This document shows, piece by piece, positions 15,210-22,779 of a stretch of DNA of 34,542 nucleotides. A program made the translations under genes and the position numbers. Numbering within the stretch: the stretch's first letter is position 1; the number at the start of each line of letters is the position of its first letter. The stretch comes from a virus. The stretch spans positions 1 through 34,542 of IMG/VR virus record IMGVR_UViG_3300036761_000820. One strand, written 5' to 3'. The notes beneath the pieces were generated by a model. That model had not been told where the DNA came from. It saw only the letters and a program-made list of their open reading frames with translations, and made no database searches.

Positions 15210-15829
15210 CCGTGCCTTGGTACCAAAGCGTAGAAATTGACGGGCTTATCTATCATGGCACCAGTGATACCCCCGAAATGGCAAAGCGGCTGATTGGTTT
15301 AGGGCGGTTAGATGGGCTGGACGTTTTAGACGTTGGCGCTTCGGAAGGTTATTTTATTTTTGACTCATTATCCAGAGGCGCTCGCAGTGTGACAGCCATT
15401 GACATTGACGTTGAAAAGCGGAATAAATTTGAGCAATTGTGCCAGGGAAAACATATAGCTGATTACCAGATAAAATCAGTTTATGATATTAGCGGAAACT
15501 TTGACGTTGTGTTTTTTCTCGGCGTTATTTATCACCTGGAACACCCGCTAATGGCTATTCAAAAAATTCATTCAGTTTGCCGGCCCGGTGCCACGGTTTA
15601 TGTCGAAAGTTTTGTAATTGATGATCTGATCCACGGCATAAAGGATTTGCCGGTGGCTTATTACATGCAGAACACTCCAATTAATAATGCTTGGGGATAC
15701 GGAGACACTACGAATTATTGGGCGCCGACCACAATTTTGCTACAAAAAATGTTTGTCGAAAACAATTTTGAAATCATAGATTGTCGAAATTATCATGACC
15801 GATCGGTTATGGTATGCAGGAGGCCATAG
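15206..15829 (+). CDS. Class I SAM-dependent methyltransferase (CmoB/DUF1698-like)
   Basis: A 207-residue Rossmann methyltransferase. Motif I is 'VLDVGASEGYF' (40-50), the ribose-binding acid follows in 'AIDID' (64-68), and 'FDVVFFLGVIYHLEHPL' (99-115) is the motif IV region, closely like the CmoB/DUF1698 group and many sugar or small-molecule methyltransferases. It starts four bases inside the spanin-like gene. Neighbouring genes are another methyltransferase and two glycosyltransferases, so a glycan substrate is more likely than tRNA (inference). Confidence 0.85.
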   Translation: MTVPWYQSVEIDGLIYHGTSDTPEMAKRLIGLGRLDGLDVLDVGASEGYFIFDSLSRGARSVTAIDIDVEKRNKFEQLCQGKHIADYQIKSVYDISGNFDVVFFLGVIYHLEHPLMAIQKIHSVCRPGATVYVESFVIDDLIHGIKDLPVAYYMQNTPINNAWGYGDTTNYWAPTTILLQKMFVENNFEIIDCRNYHDRSVMVCRRP

Positions 15830-15830
15830 C

Positions 15831-16523
15831 ATGACTTATCCATTACCCCCCATTGAATTAAGGCGAATTATTGGGCCTATTGATGACGATTCTTTTATTA
15901 ATCATAGCGGGGATTTTATTTACAAATTTAGAGACCTGGAATATGATGAACGTTATATTTTTAATCGAGTGTTTGACTTTGGATGCGGTTGCGGCAGGAA
16001 TGCCAAACGATTGCTAGAACAATTCCACGTGCCATCGCATTATGTTGGAATTGATATAAATCCGGTCTTAATTAATTGGGCGAAATATAACCTTAAGGCC
16101 CCCAATTTTAATTTTTATCACAATCCCGTGGAGACAAAAAGATCAAAAGCGGCTATCAAGAAATTTGGAACCGGCTTTACTGTCTGTCTAGCGCATTCCG
16201 TTTTCACCCATCTATATGAGGATCAGGCGAAATTTTATCTCGAAGAAATGCGAGACATGCTTGCTCCTGATGGGCTGATATTTTCCACATGGTTTTTATT
16301 TTACCGCCCGGACTTCCCGGTTTTAGCTGATTATCAACATTGTGTCTATGTTAACGAGATTGACCCTATCCAGGCGATTTATTATGACCGCGCTTTTCTG
16401 CAAAAAATGTTTGTCGAAATTGGATATAAAATCGTGTCATATACTCCTACATTTATCAGAGGCTTTCAGAACGAAATAATTCTAGCTCGGAGGGAAAGCG
16501 AATATGCGGAAATTAATATTTAG
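15831..16523 (+). CDS. Class I SAM-dependent methyltransferase
   Basis: A 230-residue methyltransferase. Motif I is 'VFDFGCGCGRN' (47-57), followed by 'YVGIDIN' (71-77) and 'VCLAHSVFTHL' near 133-143. The start is ATG 15831, seven bases after AGGAGG; an upstream in-frame ATG at 15795 overlaps the previous gene and lacks a ribosome site. It shares an exact 19-base stretch with the preceding methyltransferase gene near the C-terminus (QKMFVE). It overlaps the glycosyltransferase start by 20 bases. Likely acts with the neighbours on a glycan. Confidence 0.85.
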   Translation: MTYPLPPIELRRIIGPIDDDSFINHSGDFIYKFRDLEYDERYIFNRVFDFGCGCGRNAKRLLEQFHVPSHYVGIDINPVLINWAKYNLKAPNFNFYHNPVETKRSKAAIKKFGTGFTVCLAHSVFTHLYEDQAKFYLEEMRDMLAPDGLIFSTWFLFYRPDFPVLADYQHCVYVNEIDPIQAIYYDRAFLQKMFVEIGYKIVSYTPTFIRGFQNEIILARRESEYAEINI

Positions 16524-17472
16524 CGCCGGGACAGAAAGTTATATCCCATTCATACGAGTTTTAGCTCGGTCATTCCTTAACTATCATCCAGACTTCGACT
16601 ATTATTATTTTTGTCTCGATCCAGTAAGTAGTAAAAAATATCCCAATGAATGTTTCAAAATTTTGCCGGTGACTGACTTAAATATCCCGGAAATATACTC
16701 TTTTTTGATGCGGTATGAAATAGTGGAGGCCGCTACGGGAGTTAAACCATACTGCTTTGATTATTTATTCAACGTGCTTGGAGCGGATCGGGTTTTATTT
16801 TTTGACGCCGATATTAAAGTTTTCGCCCGGTTAACTGAATGCCTGGAAATGCTTGAAAAAAATGAGGTAGTATTGACTCCACATATTACCGACCCCTTGC
16901 CGGAGGACGGCCTTGGAATGTCGAACCAGGTAATTTCAATTGCGGGTACTTATAACATGGGATTCGGAGCTATGGCAAAGGGGCAATCATCCCAAAAGGT
17001 AATTAATTTTTGGAAATCCATGTTATACAAATATTGCTATCAAGACCCGAAAAATGGACTTGTAGTCGATCAAAAATGGATGGAATTTTGCCCTTCTCTG
17101 ATAGGCGAAAAATGCGGGATACTACGGGACCAGAGATATAATGTCGCTTACTGGAATCTGCACGAACGCGGTTTAAAAGATGTGATTTTTTATCATTTTT
17201 CTGGCATAAATCTTTTGGATTTATTCCCGGTGAGCAAATATCAAAACCGATGGACGCTTGGAAATCTACCGCTCGAATTTACAAGGCTATTTGAAAATTA
17301 CCGTCACGAGATATTTGAGGCAGGCTATCATGATTTTATGCGGCTGAAATATACCTGGAATTATTTTGATAATGGTGATCCGGTTACGCCTGCTATACGC
17401 CGGGCATATCGAAGAATATGGGAAGCAGAAGGAGAGAAATTTGGGAATCCATTCAAAACAAACATTTTATGA
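16504..17472 (+). CDS. GT-A-type glycosyltransferase with DxD motif
   Basis: A 322-residue glycosyltransferase. The N-terminal half is a nucleotide-sugar-binding fold with 'VLFFDADIKVF' (97-107), the metal-binding DAD being residues 101-103. Further family features are 'TPHITDPLPEDG' (near 124-135), 'GTYNMGFGAM', 'LVVDQKWMEFCP' and 'NVAYWNLHER', then 'FYHFSG'. This arrangement is shared by a widespread set of bacterial glycosyltransferases in surface-polysaccharide loci. It starts at an ATG after GGAGGG. Position beside methyltransferases suggests synthesis of a methylated glycan on the virion or the host surface. Confidence 0.88.
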   Translation: MRKLIFSAGTESYIPFIRVLARSFLNYHPDFDYYYFCLDPVSSKKYPNECFKILPVTDLNIPEIYSFLMRYEIVEAATGVKPYCFDYLFNVLGADRVLFFDADIKVFARLTECLEMLEKNEVVLTPHITDPLPEDGLGMSNQVISIAGTYNMGFGAMAKGQSSQKVINFWKSMLYKYCYQDPKNGLVVDQKWMEFCPSLIGEKCGILRDQRYNVAYWNLHERGLKDVIFYHFSGINLLDLFPVSKYQNRWTLGNLPLEFTRLFENYRHEIFEAGYHDFMRLKYTWNYFDNGDPVTPAIRRAYRRIWEAEGEKFGNPFKTNIL

Positions 17473-19105
17473 TTGGCTTAAATCCACGCGAAATACCGTT
17501 TTAACAAATGAGCAATTTGCGACTGCTGAAAACCAGGGAAAATCGGATATAAAAACCGGGCAGGAATTGCTTGAAATTATTGGCCAAAAAAACGATTATT
17601 TTCAGACAAAAACTGGATTTAATATCTATGGATATTTGGGTGGAAACTTTGGCCTTGCAAATGTCGGGAAAGATATTTCATCGGCCTTTAAAATTGGTAA
17701 AATAGCTCAGTCAAAAAATGATCTTGATAATATTTTTGACTCCTCATTTTTAAGTCAAACCAAAAATAAACATATCGCGAATCTATATTGCTGTAATGCG
17801 GATAAAATAAAATATCATTTATCGCAATTGGATTTACGGGAATATCTGCTAAAATATCAAATAGGGGTATGGTTTTGGGAGCTGGAACAATTGCCGGAAT
17901 ATTTCAGCGAATCCTTTAAGAAAATGAATGAAATTTGGGTTTTTTCTCAATTTTGCCGGGATGCCATAACTATGAAATCACCTATACCAGTTATTGAGAT
18001 GCCGTATCCGTTTTTCCCTCTGAGTGAAAATATTAATCCGATTAAGCATGATAAATATACGTTTTTGGCTATCTTCGACTATAACAGTGACTTCGTAAGA
18101 AAAAATATAATGACCACAATAAAAGTGTTTCGGGCCGCTTTCCCTAACAGAGAAAACGTGAAATTGATATTAAAAACATTGTCGGCGAAATCACGGCCCC
18201 TAGCAGAAAAACTTGTCAACGAAACCATAGCGGGAGACGATAGCATTGAGTTGATTGACGACTGTTTATCAGTAGCTGATATGACAATACTTTGGCGCTC
18301 AGTTGATTGTTATGTCAGCTTGCATCATTCAGAGGGCCTTGGCAAAAATATAATGGACGCTATATGGTTCGAAAAGCCGACTATTTGCACGGGGTATAGT
18401 GGTAACATGACATTTCAGCGCCAAAGTGACCACGGCATTGTGTCCTATCGCATGGTGTCATCCCGAAATGGCAGTTTTCCCGAATATCATGTTTCCGGCG
18501 GCAGATGGGCGGAACCTGATTTTTATCAAGCGGTTGACCTAATGCACCAAACGGAATACGGATTGCTGGAAAAGACACGCAAGGCAATAAAATCCCGAAT
18601 GCTGAAACAATTTTCGATTGAAAAATTTTGCCAGGCGGCAAAAATGAGGCTTAGTTTAATTGATAGGGACAAAATATTACAACGGGATATCCAAGCGATT
18701 TTTGCCCCGAGAAAAGTAAATGAAAATATCATAAAAGATAAAAATAATATCTTGCTTTTTTACACTACGCGGAAATGGAAATTAAAGCGGATCATCGAAA
18801 ATATTATGACTATTAATCCAGATGCGAAAATAACAATATTTGGAAGGTCAGATCAGGAATTAAAACGGCTGGTAGGAAATTACCTCCTATATCCCGAAAA
18901 AGGATTTTATCTACTGGAAAAAATACCATGGGTTATCCTGACCGAGTTAAAACAACAATATGATATTATTCTAATCCCGTTTTTTAATGACAATTTTACG
19001 GCGTATGCCAATATTTTTGAAATCCTGAGAGATATACAAACAGATAATATTTACGGAATAAATGGAATAAATGACATTTTCGACTTAAAAACTCAATTAA
19101 TTTAG
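17441..19105 (+). CDS. GT-B-type glycosyltransferase (GT4-like) with extra C-terminal domain
   Basis: About 554 residues. 'GFNIYGYLGGNFGLANVGKDI' near residues 58-78 is the donor-side start motif of GT4-like enzymes. 'YVSLHHSEGLGKNIMDAIWF' followed by 'KPTICTGYSGN' (about 287-320) is the classic E-x7-E donor-binding region. After about residue 430 there is a separate alpha/beta segment, with 'AKITIFGRSDQELKRL' and 'YDIILIPFFNDNFTAYANI', that looks like another Rossmann-like half domain. TTG 17441 is chosen as start because AAGGAGAG precedes it. ATG 17366 would overlap the previous gene by 107 bases. The gene is strikingly AT-rich. Confidence 0.83.
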   Translation: MGIHSKQTFYDWLKSTRNTVLTNEQFATAENQGKSDIKTGQELLEIIGQKNDYFQTKTGFNIYGYLGGNFGLANVGKDISSAFKIGKIAQSKNDLDNIFDSSFLSQTKNKHIANLYCCNADKIKYHLSQLDLREYLLKYQIGVWFWELEQLPEYFSESFKKMNEIWVFSQFCRDAITMKSPIPVIEMPYPFFPLSENINPIKHDKYTFLAIFDYNSDFVRKNIMTTIKVFRAAFPNRENVKLILKTLSAKSRPLAEKLVNETIAGDDSIELIDDCLSVADMTILWRSVDCYVSLHHSEGLGKNIMDAIWFEKPTICTGYSGNMTFQRQSDHGIVSYRMVSSRNGSFPEYHVSGGRWAEPDFYQAVDLMHQTEYGLLEKTRKAIKSRMLKQFSIEKFCQAAKMRLSLIDRDKILQRDIQAIFAPRKVNENIIKDKNNILLFYTTRKWKLKRIIENIMTINPDAKITIFGRSDQELKRLVGNYLLYPEKGFYLLEKIPWVILTELKQQYDIILIPFFNDNFTAYANIFEILRDIQTDNIYGINGINDIFDLKTQLI

Positions 19106-19217
19106 CTTTTCAGAGTTGATAATACCATTGTCAGACATAATGTAATAACAATTTGAAAAGGTATTGACTTTTCATTCTGACTGAATTGTAATATAGGCAG
19201 GTAAAAAGGAGAAAAAC
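19106..19217 (+). promoter_or_regulatory. Early promoter with overlapping operator-like dyad
   Basis: TTGACT at 19164-19169 and TGTAAT at 19187-19192 are 17 bases apart, a good sigma-70-type promoter. A perfect dyad, TGAAAAG-N7-CTTTTCA at 19154-19174, covers the -35 box. A third half site CTTTTCA lies at 19106-19112. Longer inverted pairs (AATACC 19121/GGTATT 19160; GTCAGA 19130/TCTGAC 19176) are also present. The layout suggests repression of the early operon, perhaps by the ribbon-helix-helix protein encoded just downstream (inference). Confidence 0.7.
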
Positions 19218-19283
19218 ATGAAAACAATGAATGAACAAACAAGAAAGAGATTGTTTAAATCACAAAATATCCGTCTTAATTGA
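19218..19283 (+). CDS. Possible 21-codon leader peptide
   Basis: The first ATG after the promoter's AGGAG (six-base spacing) opens a 21-codon frame that ends at TGA 19281-19283. It overlaps the 60-residue frame at 19231 by more than 50 bases, one base out of phase. It could be a real leader peptide, or the true N-terminus of the downstream protein displaced by a single-base difference. The sequence alone does not decide. Confidence 0.35.
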   Translation: MKTMNEQTRKRLFKSQNIRLN

Positions 19284-19413
19284 TTATTGGACATTTAAAC
19301 GTGATATGGAAAAAAAAGCAACAAAGCCCGATGAGTTTTTGCTTGGATATTATTGTGGGACTTGCGATACCTATTTACACGTAAAAAAACTAAAGCAAAT
19401 ATTATTAGCTTGA
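19231..19413 (+). CDS. Small early protein (unknown)
   Basis: A 60-residue protein of unrecognised family. It contains 'FLLGYYCGTCDTYLHVKKL' (about 36-54) with a Cys-x2-Cys pair. An in-frame TGA lies immediately before its ATG, and the nearest good ribosome site (19207-19211) is about 20 bases away and better placed for the 19218 start. Translation may therefore depend on the leader frame, or the region may contain a frameshift relative to relatives. Confidence 0.5.
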   Translation: MNKQERDCLNHKISVLIDYWTFKRDMEKKATKPDEFLLGYYCGTCDTYLHVKKLKQILLA

Positions 19414-19435
19414 GAATAAATAAGGAGAAAATAAA

Positions 19436-19621
19436 ATGAGCATTGTAAAGACTCAAATGGTGGGACGCCGGAGATTAAGCGTCAATGAGAAAACCGTACA
19501 ATTGACAATCAAGGTGTCCAGGTTACAACGGGAACAATGGAAAGCCCGCGCGAAAGCCGCGGGAATAAGTTTATCTGAGATGATACGATCAAAAGTTAAC
19601 AATTATGATGAGGAGGTTTAA
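19436..19621 (+). CDS. Ribbon-helix-helix DNA-binding protein
   Basis: A 61-residue protein with the ribbon-helix-helix plan: a beta strand 'KTVQLTIKVSRLQ' (about 19-31), helix 'REQWKARAKAAGIS' and helix 'LSEMIRSKVNNYD'. Proteins of this fold bind DNA as dimers and act as repressors (Arc, CopG). It is the second gene of the early operon and so a candidate for autoregulation through the dyad at 19154-19174. It has an AAGGAG ribosome site. Confidence 0.8.
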   Translation: MSIVKTQMVGRRRLSVNEKTVQLTIKVSRLQREQWKARAKAAGISLSEMIRSKVNNYDEEV

Positions 19622-19623
19622 AA

Positions 19624-19857
19624 ATGATGCAACAAAACGAACCAAAAAAATTGCTTAATATCCATGAAGCAGACGGCTTACAGGCGTTTGAAAATCTGAC
19701 CGAGCAGGTTATTTGTGATTTTAATTTACAAGAAATGACAATGCGTGAAGCGACTTTGTTTAGTCAAATTTGTGTTTCGATGACCGAACTAAAAAAATTG
19801 CTTGTTTTGGACAAAGCTAAAACTGAGGCAACAAAATTTATGGCGGTGATGCAATGA
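19624..19857 (+). CDS. Small helical early protein (unknown)
   Basis: A 77-residue, mostly helical protein without recognised motifs, after a strong AGGAGG. It precedes and overlaps by four bases the annealing-protein candidate, so the two are translationally coupled. A role as a partner in recombination is possible only by position. Confidence 0.6.
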   Translation: MMQQNEPKKLLNIHEADGLQAFENLTEQVICDFNLQEMTMREATLFSQICVSMTELKKLLVLDKAKTEATKFMAVMQ

Positions 19858-20909
19858 CAAACCAAGTCGAACACTTTGAGCAGCCTGGAATGTTGATATC
19901 CGGCGGGCAGATACGGCCTCGGTCATTAGCTGAAATTAAGGAAATGGACAAGTTTAGACGGGCACTTGTCGGTACTATGGACAAAGGCGACTATACAGAC
20001 GCGAACGGATCGCCCACCGGCGCGGATTATGGCTCTATCCCAGGCGTGAAATTAATTGTTTTCAAGGAAGCAATCCAGAAAATTGAGAGTGCTTTTGGGC
20101 TTGGCACTGGAAATCCATTACTTGAAAAAGAGGAAATGCTGATTATTGCCGGGGAAAACAGGATCACTCACTGGCGGATCACGGCGAAAGTGCCTATTGT
20201 CAACCTTGATACCGGCGGTATTGTGGCGGTCGGCATAGGCACTTGCGCTACTGCCGAAAGCAAATATCGCTTTAGGGGAACTGAGCGTAAATGCCCGAAA
20301 TGCGGAAAGGAAACGATTATTAAAGGCAAGTCGGAGTTTGGAGGCGGCTGGTTATGCTTCACAAAAAAAGGTGGATGCGGAATTAAGTTTAAGGACGGCG
20401 ACCCGGAAATTGAGGGCCAGGAGTTTGGTAAGACTGAAAATTTAAACCCTATCGATGTGCTTGACACCTGTATTGCAATGGCGGTCAAAAGAGCTACGGG
20501 CCGAGCGGTGTTAAACGTTACTGGTATGAGTAAATATTTTCGTTTGCCCGAAGAGATTGAGGACGAAGGCCACAATTTTTACAACGGAAACACCGAGCAG
20601 GAACCGGCGAAGCCCAAGAAAAATTATAAAAAAATGACCGAGGATTTGAAAAAACCAAAAGAAGCACCCGAAGAAAACGGAAAATCTAACCCAGAGGCTA
20701 CCAATACTGACCGGTTAAAACTGCTAGAAAAAGGCACAAAGATTTTTGGCACGGCGGCAAAATTTATTGAGTTTTTGGACAAAGAATCTGAAGGTAAAAT
20801 TCAAAGTCTTGAAAATCTGGAAACAAAAGTGCAATGCTCACAATTTTGGAAATTGATGGATCAGTTTGTAGAAAAGCCGGAATCAAAGGAACCGCTACAA
20901 TATAAATAA
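19854..20909 (+). CDS. Zinc-ribbon protein, single-strand annealing protein candidate (Rad52-like)
   Basis: A 351-residue protein. Residues about 60-140 are an alpha/beta core ('GVKLIVFKEAIQKIESAFGL', 'THWRITAKVPI', 'VGIGTCATAESKYRFR'), interrupted by a zinc ribbon with C147, C150, C168 and C175. A helix 'VLDTCIAMAVKRATGRAVLNVTGMS' (202-226) resembles the 'K-R-A...A-..-T' helix of phage Rad52/ERF-type annealing proteins. The C-terminal part from about 250 is charged and linker-like, with a small helical end. The exonuclease gene follows directly, the usual exonuclease-annealing pair. Function is inferred from this pattern; no direct proof. Confidence 0.55.
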   Translation: MTNQVEHFEQPGMLISGGQIRPRSLAEIKEMDKFRRALVGTMDKGDYTDANGSPTGADYGSIPGVKLIVFKEAIQKIESAFGLGTGNPLLEKEEMLIIAGENRITHWRITAKVPIVNLDTGGIVAVGIGTCATAESKYRFRGTERKCPKCGKETIIKGKSEFGGGWLCFTKKGGCGIKFKDGDPEIEGQEFGKTENLNPIDVLDTCIAMAVKRATGRAVLNVTGMSKYFRLPEEIEDEGHNFYNGNTEQEPAKPKKNYKKMTEDLKKPKEAPEENGKSNPEATNTDRLKLLEKGTKIFGTAAKFIEFLDKESEGKIQSLENLETKVQCSQFWKLMDQFVEKPESKEPLQYK

Positions 20910-21451
20910 TGGTTTTGGAATTTAATCCGGTGGGGCATGAATACCGGGCGGACGGGGTTAAAATCCCGTCCGTTACTCAGATAGTAAGTGCAATCTATGG
21001 CGCGTTTCCCAGCATCGACCCCGAGCCAGCCGACCGGGGAACCTATATTCACGAACTTTGCTTTGAATATTTACGAACCGGGTCTTATGAAACCGATGAC
21101 ACTGAGTGTTTACGATATTTACAGGCGTTTATGAAATGGGTGTGTGAAAGAGAAATCTTATTGCCTGCACATGGATTGATAGGAAAACGAACATTATACA
21201 CAGGCTATGCAGGTACTCCCGACATTGTAGGGGATTCGACGATAATTGATATTAAAACCGGGATAGAACAACCACAACGTGACCACATGCAATTGATTGG
21301 CTACCAGGCTGGTAATAAAAAAATTCTAACTGAAAATCTCTACCTCCGCTCCAATGGAACCTATGAGATTAAGCGCCGGAAATATAATGCCCGGCTATGG
21401 CGAATTTTCCAGGCCCAGGTCATGATACTAAATTTCACCGGGCGTTATTAA
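20909..21451 (+). CDS. PD-(D/E)XK exonuclease (Cas4/RecB-like)
   Basis: A 180-residue nuclease. It has 'SVTQIVSAIY' near the start, a 'RGTYIHEL' helix with H48, the metal-binding core 'GTPDIV' (D105) and 'IIDIKTG' (D114, K116), and the following 'HMQLIGYQ' helix (Q128). This is the complete RecB/Cas4-type motif set. It starts within the stop of the annealing protein gene (TAATG). Likely degrades one strand of duplex DNA to load the annealing protein in recombination-linked replication. Confidence 0.85.
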   Translation: MVLEFNPVGHEYRADGVKIPSVTQIVSAIYGAFPSIDPEPADRGTYIHELCFEYLRTGSYETDDTECLRYLQAFMKWVCEREILLPAHGLIGKRTLYTGYAGTPDIVGDSTIIDIKTGIEQPQRDHMQLIGYQAGNKKILTENLYLRSNGTYEIKRRKYNARLWRIFQAQVMILNFTGRY

Positions 21452-21460
21452 GGAGGATAA

Positions 21461-21691
21461 ATGCCAAAGAAGTATTTTTGCGACAAATGCGAAAAAGAAA
21501 CAGGCCATATGGAATTTGAAACAAATACTCAACTATTTGTTTATATAGGTTTAAGCGGTACTAAGATTGAAAGGCGGACTGAATCCGGAAAATATGAATA
21601 TTTGTGTAAACAATGCTGCCAAAATATTGAAAACAAAATTAATCAGGCATGGCCTATTCTTGAGGCCATTTTTAAAACATTTAAGGAGTAA
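21461..21691 (+). CDS. Small zinc-ribbon protein
   Basis: A 76-residue protein with paired cysteines, 'FCDKCEKE' (6-13) and 'YLCKQCCQN' (near 47-55), which can form one zinc site. The end is a charged helix. It has an AGGAGG ribosome site. One of a set of small Cys-rich proteins in the early and middle regions. No specific function can be assigned. Confidence 0.65.
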   Translation: MPKKYFCDKCEKETGHMEFETNTQLFVYIGLSGTKIERRTESGKYEYLCKQCCQNIENKINQAWPILEAIFKTFKE

Positions 21692-21696
21692 AAAAA

Positions 21697-21900
21697 ATGT
21701 CATTGGAATTAAATATCAGGTGTACCGGTTGTAGAAAGCAACTGGCAGAAGGTGACGAAATCTTTTGCGAGAGATGTAATGAAGATCAGGAAAAACAAAT
21801 TAAAGAATTGACTCAGGAATTACATAAAGCTATTTGTGAAATTGTTGATTTAAAAAACGAAATATCAAGGTGGGAAAAAGGAGACAAAGATGTCAAATGA
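21697..21900 (+). CDS. Small zinc-finger/coiled-coil protein
   Basis: A 67-residue protein. Residues 9-28 hold two Cys-x2-Cys pairs (CTGC and CERC), followed by a coiled coil 'IKELTQELHKAICEIVDLKNEI' region. It overlaps the next gene by 11 bases. The plan suggests a small adaptor or nucleic-acid-binding protein. Confidence 0.65.
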   Translation: MSLELNIRCTGCRKQLAEGDEIFCERCNEDQEKQIKELTQELHKAICEIVDLKNEISRWEKGDKDVK

Positions 21901-22639
21901 AAATTTAGAATTAAGAATCAAAGAAAAAATCGGCGAGATAAAAATTGCCGATGTAAACGCACTGGAAATTAAGAGCCAGGGGGATATGACCCTAGCCCAG
22001 GATTATATCGACCAAAACAAGGCCGTGCTTGCGATAATCGACCAGGAATTAAAACCGGCTATCGCCCAGGCGTATGACCTGCACAAGACGCTCAAGGCAC
22101 AGCAAAATAAATGGCGATTGCCTTTTGAGTCGAACATCCAGGTAGTGGAATCCAAGAGAAATACCTATTACCTAGAGCAGAAACGAATCGAACGCGAGAC
22201 ACAAGAGAAGGCAGAAGCTGAAGCCCGGAGAGAAGAAGCGCGGCAAAGAGAATTGTTGCTTTCCAGGGCCGCTAAGGCCGAGGAAAAGGGGAAAACTGAA
22301 AAGGCCGAGGAACTACTCGAACAGGCGCAGCAAGTTTTCATCCCAGTAAATATTACACCCATAACCGAAAAACGGATTGAATCTGAAAGCGGAAAAACAA
22401 CCATGATCCCGGAACTAAAAATTGCCGTCATAGATGGTCGAAAGGTTTTGCGCGCCGTCTTAGATGGTACCCTGCCTATGAATTGTATCGAAATCGACTA
22501 CCAGGGAATTAAAAGAGCGATCAAAGCTAACCTCCCGGCAGACTTCCTTGAAAAAGACATCCCCGCTCAATATCGGAATATTGGACTAGACTATCAGGTT
22601 ACTTTTAGCTCGCGGACCACGAAAAACAGAATTGAATAA
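21890..22639 (+). CDS. Coiled-coil protein of the recombination operon (unknown)
   Basis: A 249-residue protein. The first 145 residues are helical and strongly charged, with a long Glu/Arg/Ala coiled coil (about 100-145). The C-terminal 90 residues form an alpha/beta domain ('IPELKIAVIDGRKVLRAVLDG', 'IDYQGIKRAIKANLP', 'YQVTFSSRTTKNR'). Proteins with this layout are frequent near exonuclease and annealing genes in siphoviruses, but I do not know a defined function. It is the last gene before the terminator at 22646. Confidence 0.65.
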   Translation: MSNENLELRIKEKIGEIKIADVNALEIKSQGDMTLAQDYIDQNKAVLAIIDQELKPAIAQAYDLHKTLKAQQNKWRLPFESNIQVVESKRNTYYLEQKRIERETQEKAEAEARREEARQRELLLSRAAKAEEKGKTEKAEELLEQAQQVFIPVNITPITEKRIESESGKTTMIPELKIAVIDGRKVLRAVLDGTLPMNCIEIDYQGIKRAIKANLPADFLEKDIPAQYRNIGLDYQVTFSSRTTKNRIE

Positions 22640-22645
22640 ATATGC

Positions 22646-22676
22646 AAGGGGCGGGATAAATACCCGCCCTTTTTAA
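22646..22676 (+). terminator. Intrinsic terminator of the early operon
   Basis: GGGCGGG (22649-22655) pairs with CCCGCCC (22663-22669) around a seven-base loop. The stem can extend by A-T and G-T pairs, and a run of five T follows (22670-22674). It lies ten bases after the last early stop codon. Confidence 0.9.
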
Positions 22677-22702
22677 AAAAAAAAAATAATAATAACAAAT
22701 GC

Positions 22703-22731
22703 TTTACAATCCATTTTCGATGCTATATGGT
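22703..22731 (+). promoter_or_regulatory. Candidate promoter of the replication operon
   Basis: TTTACA (22703-22708) and TATGGT (22726-22731) are 17 bases apart. It lies between the early terminator and the structured RNA leader, where a new promoter is expected. The -10 match is moderate. Confidence 0.45.
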
Positions 22732-22779
22732 AAAGATGCGATGATACGACAAAATGAGACAACAATTTGACGAAATAAA

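Noticed and set aside
15206-15829. tRNA-modifying CmoB enzyme
   Set aside because: The motif resembles CmoB/DUF1698, but the protein is much shorter than CmoB (207 against about 320 residues) and lies in a glycosyltransferase cassette, so only the methyltransferase class is claimed.
17366-17440. ATG 17366 as start of the GT4-like gene
   Set aside because: It lacks a ribosome site and would overlap the previous gene by 107 bases. TTG 17441 has AAGGAGAG in front.
20513-20521. Additional iteron in the annealing-protein gene
   Set aside because: Only AAACGTTAC matches, the CCC end is missing and it is isolated from the clusters. Chance is sufficient.
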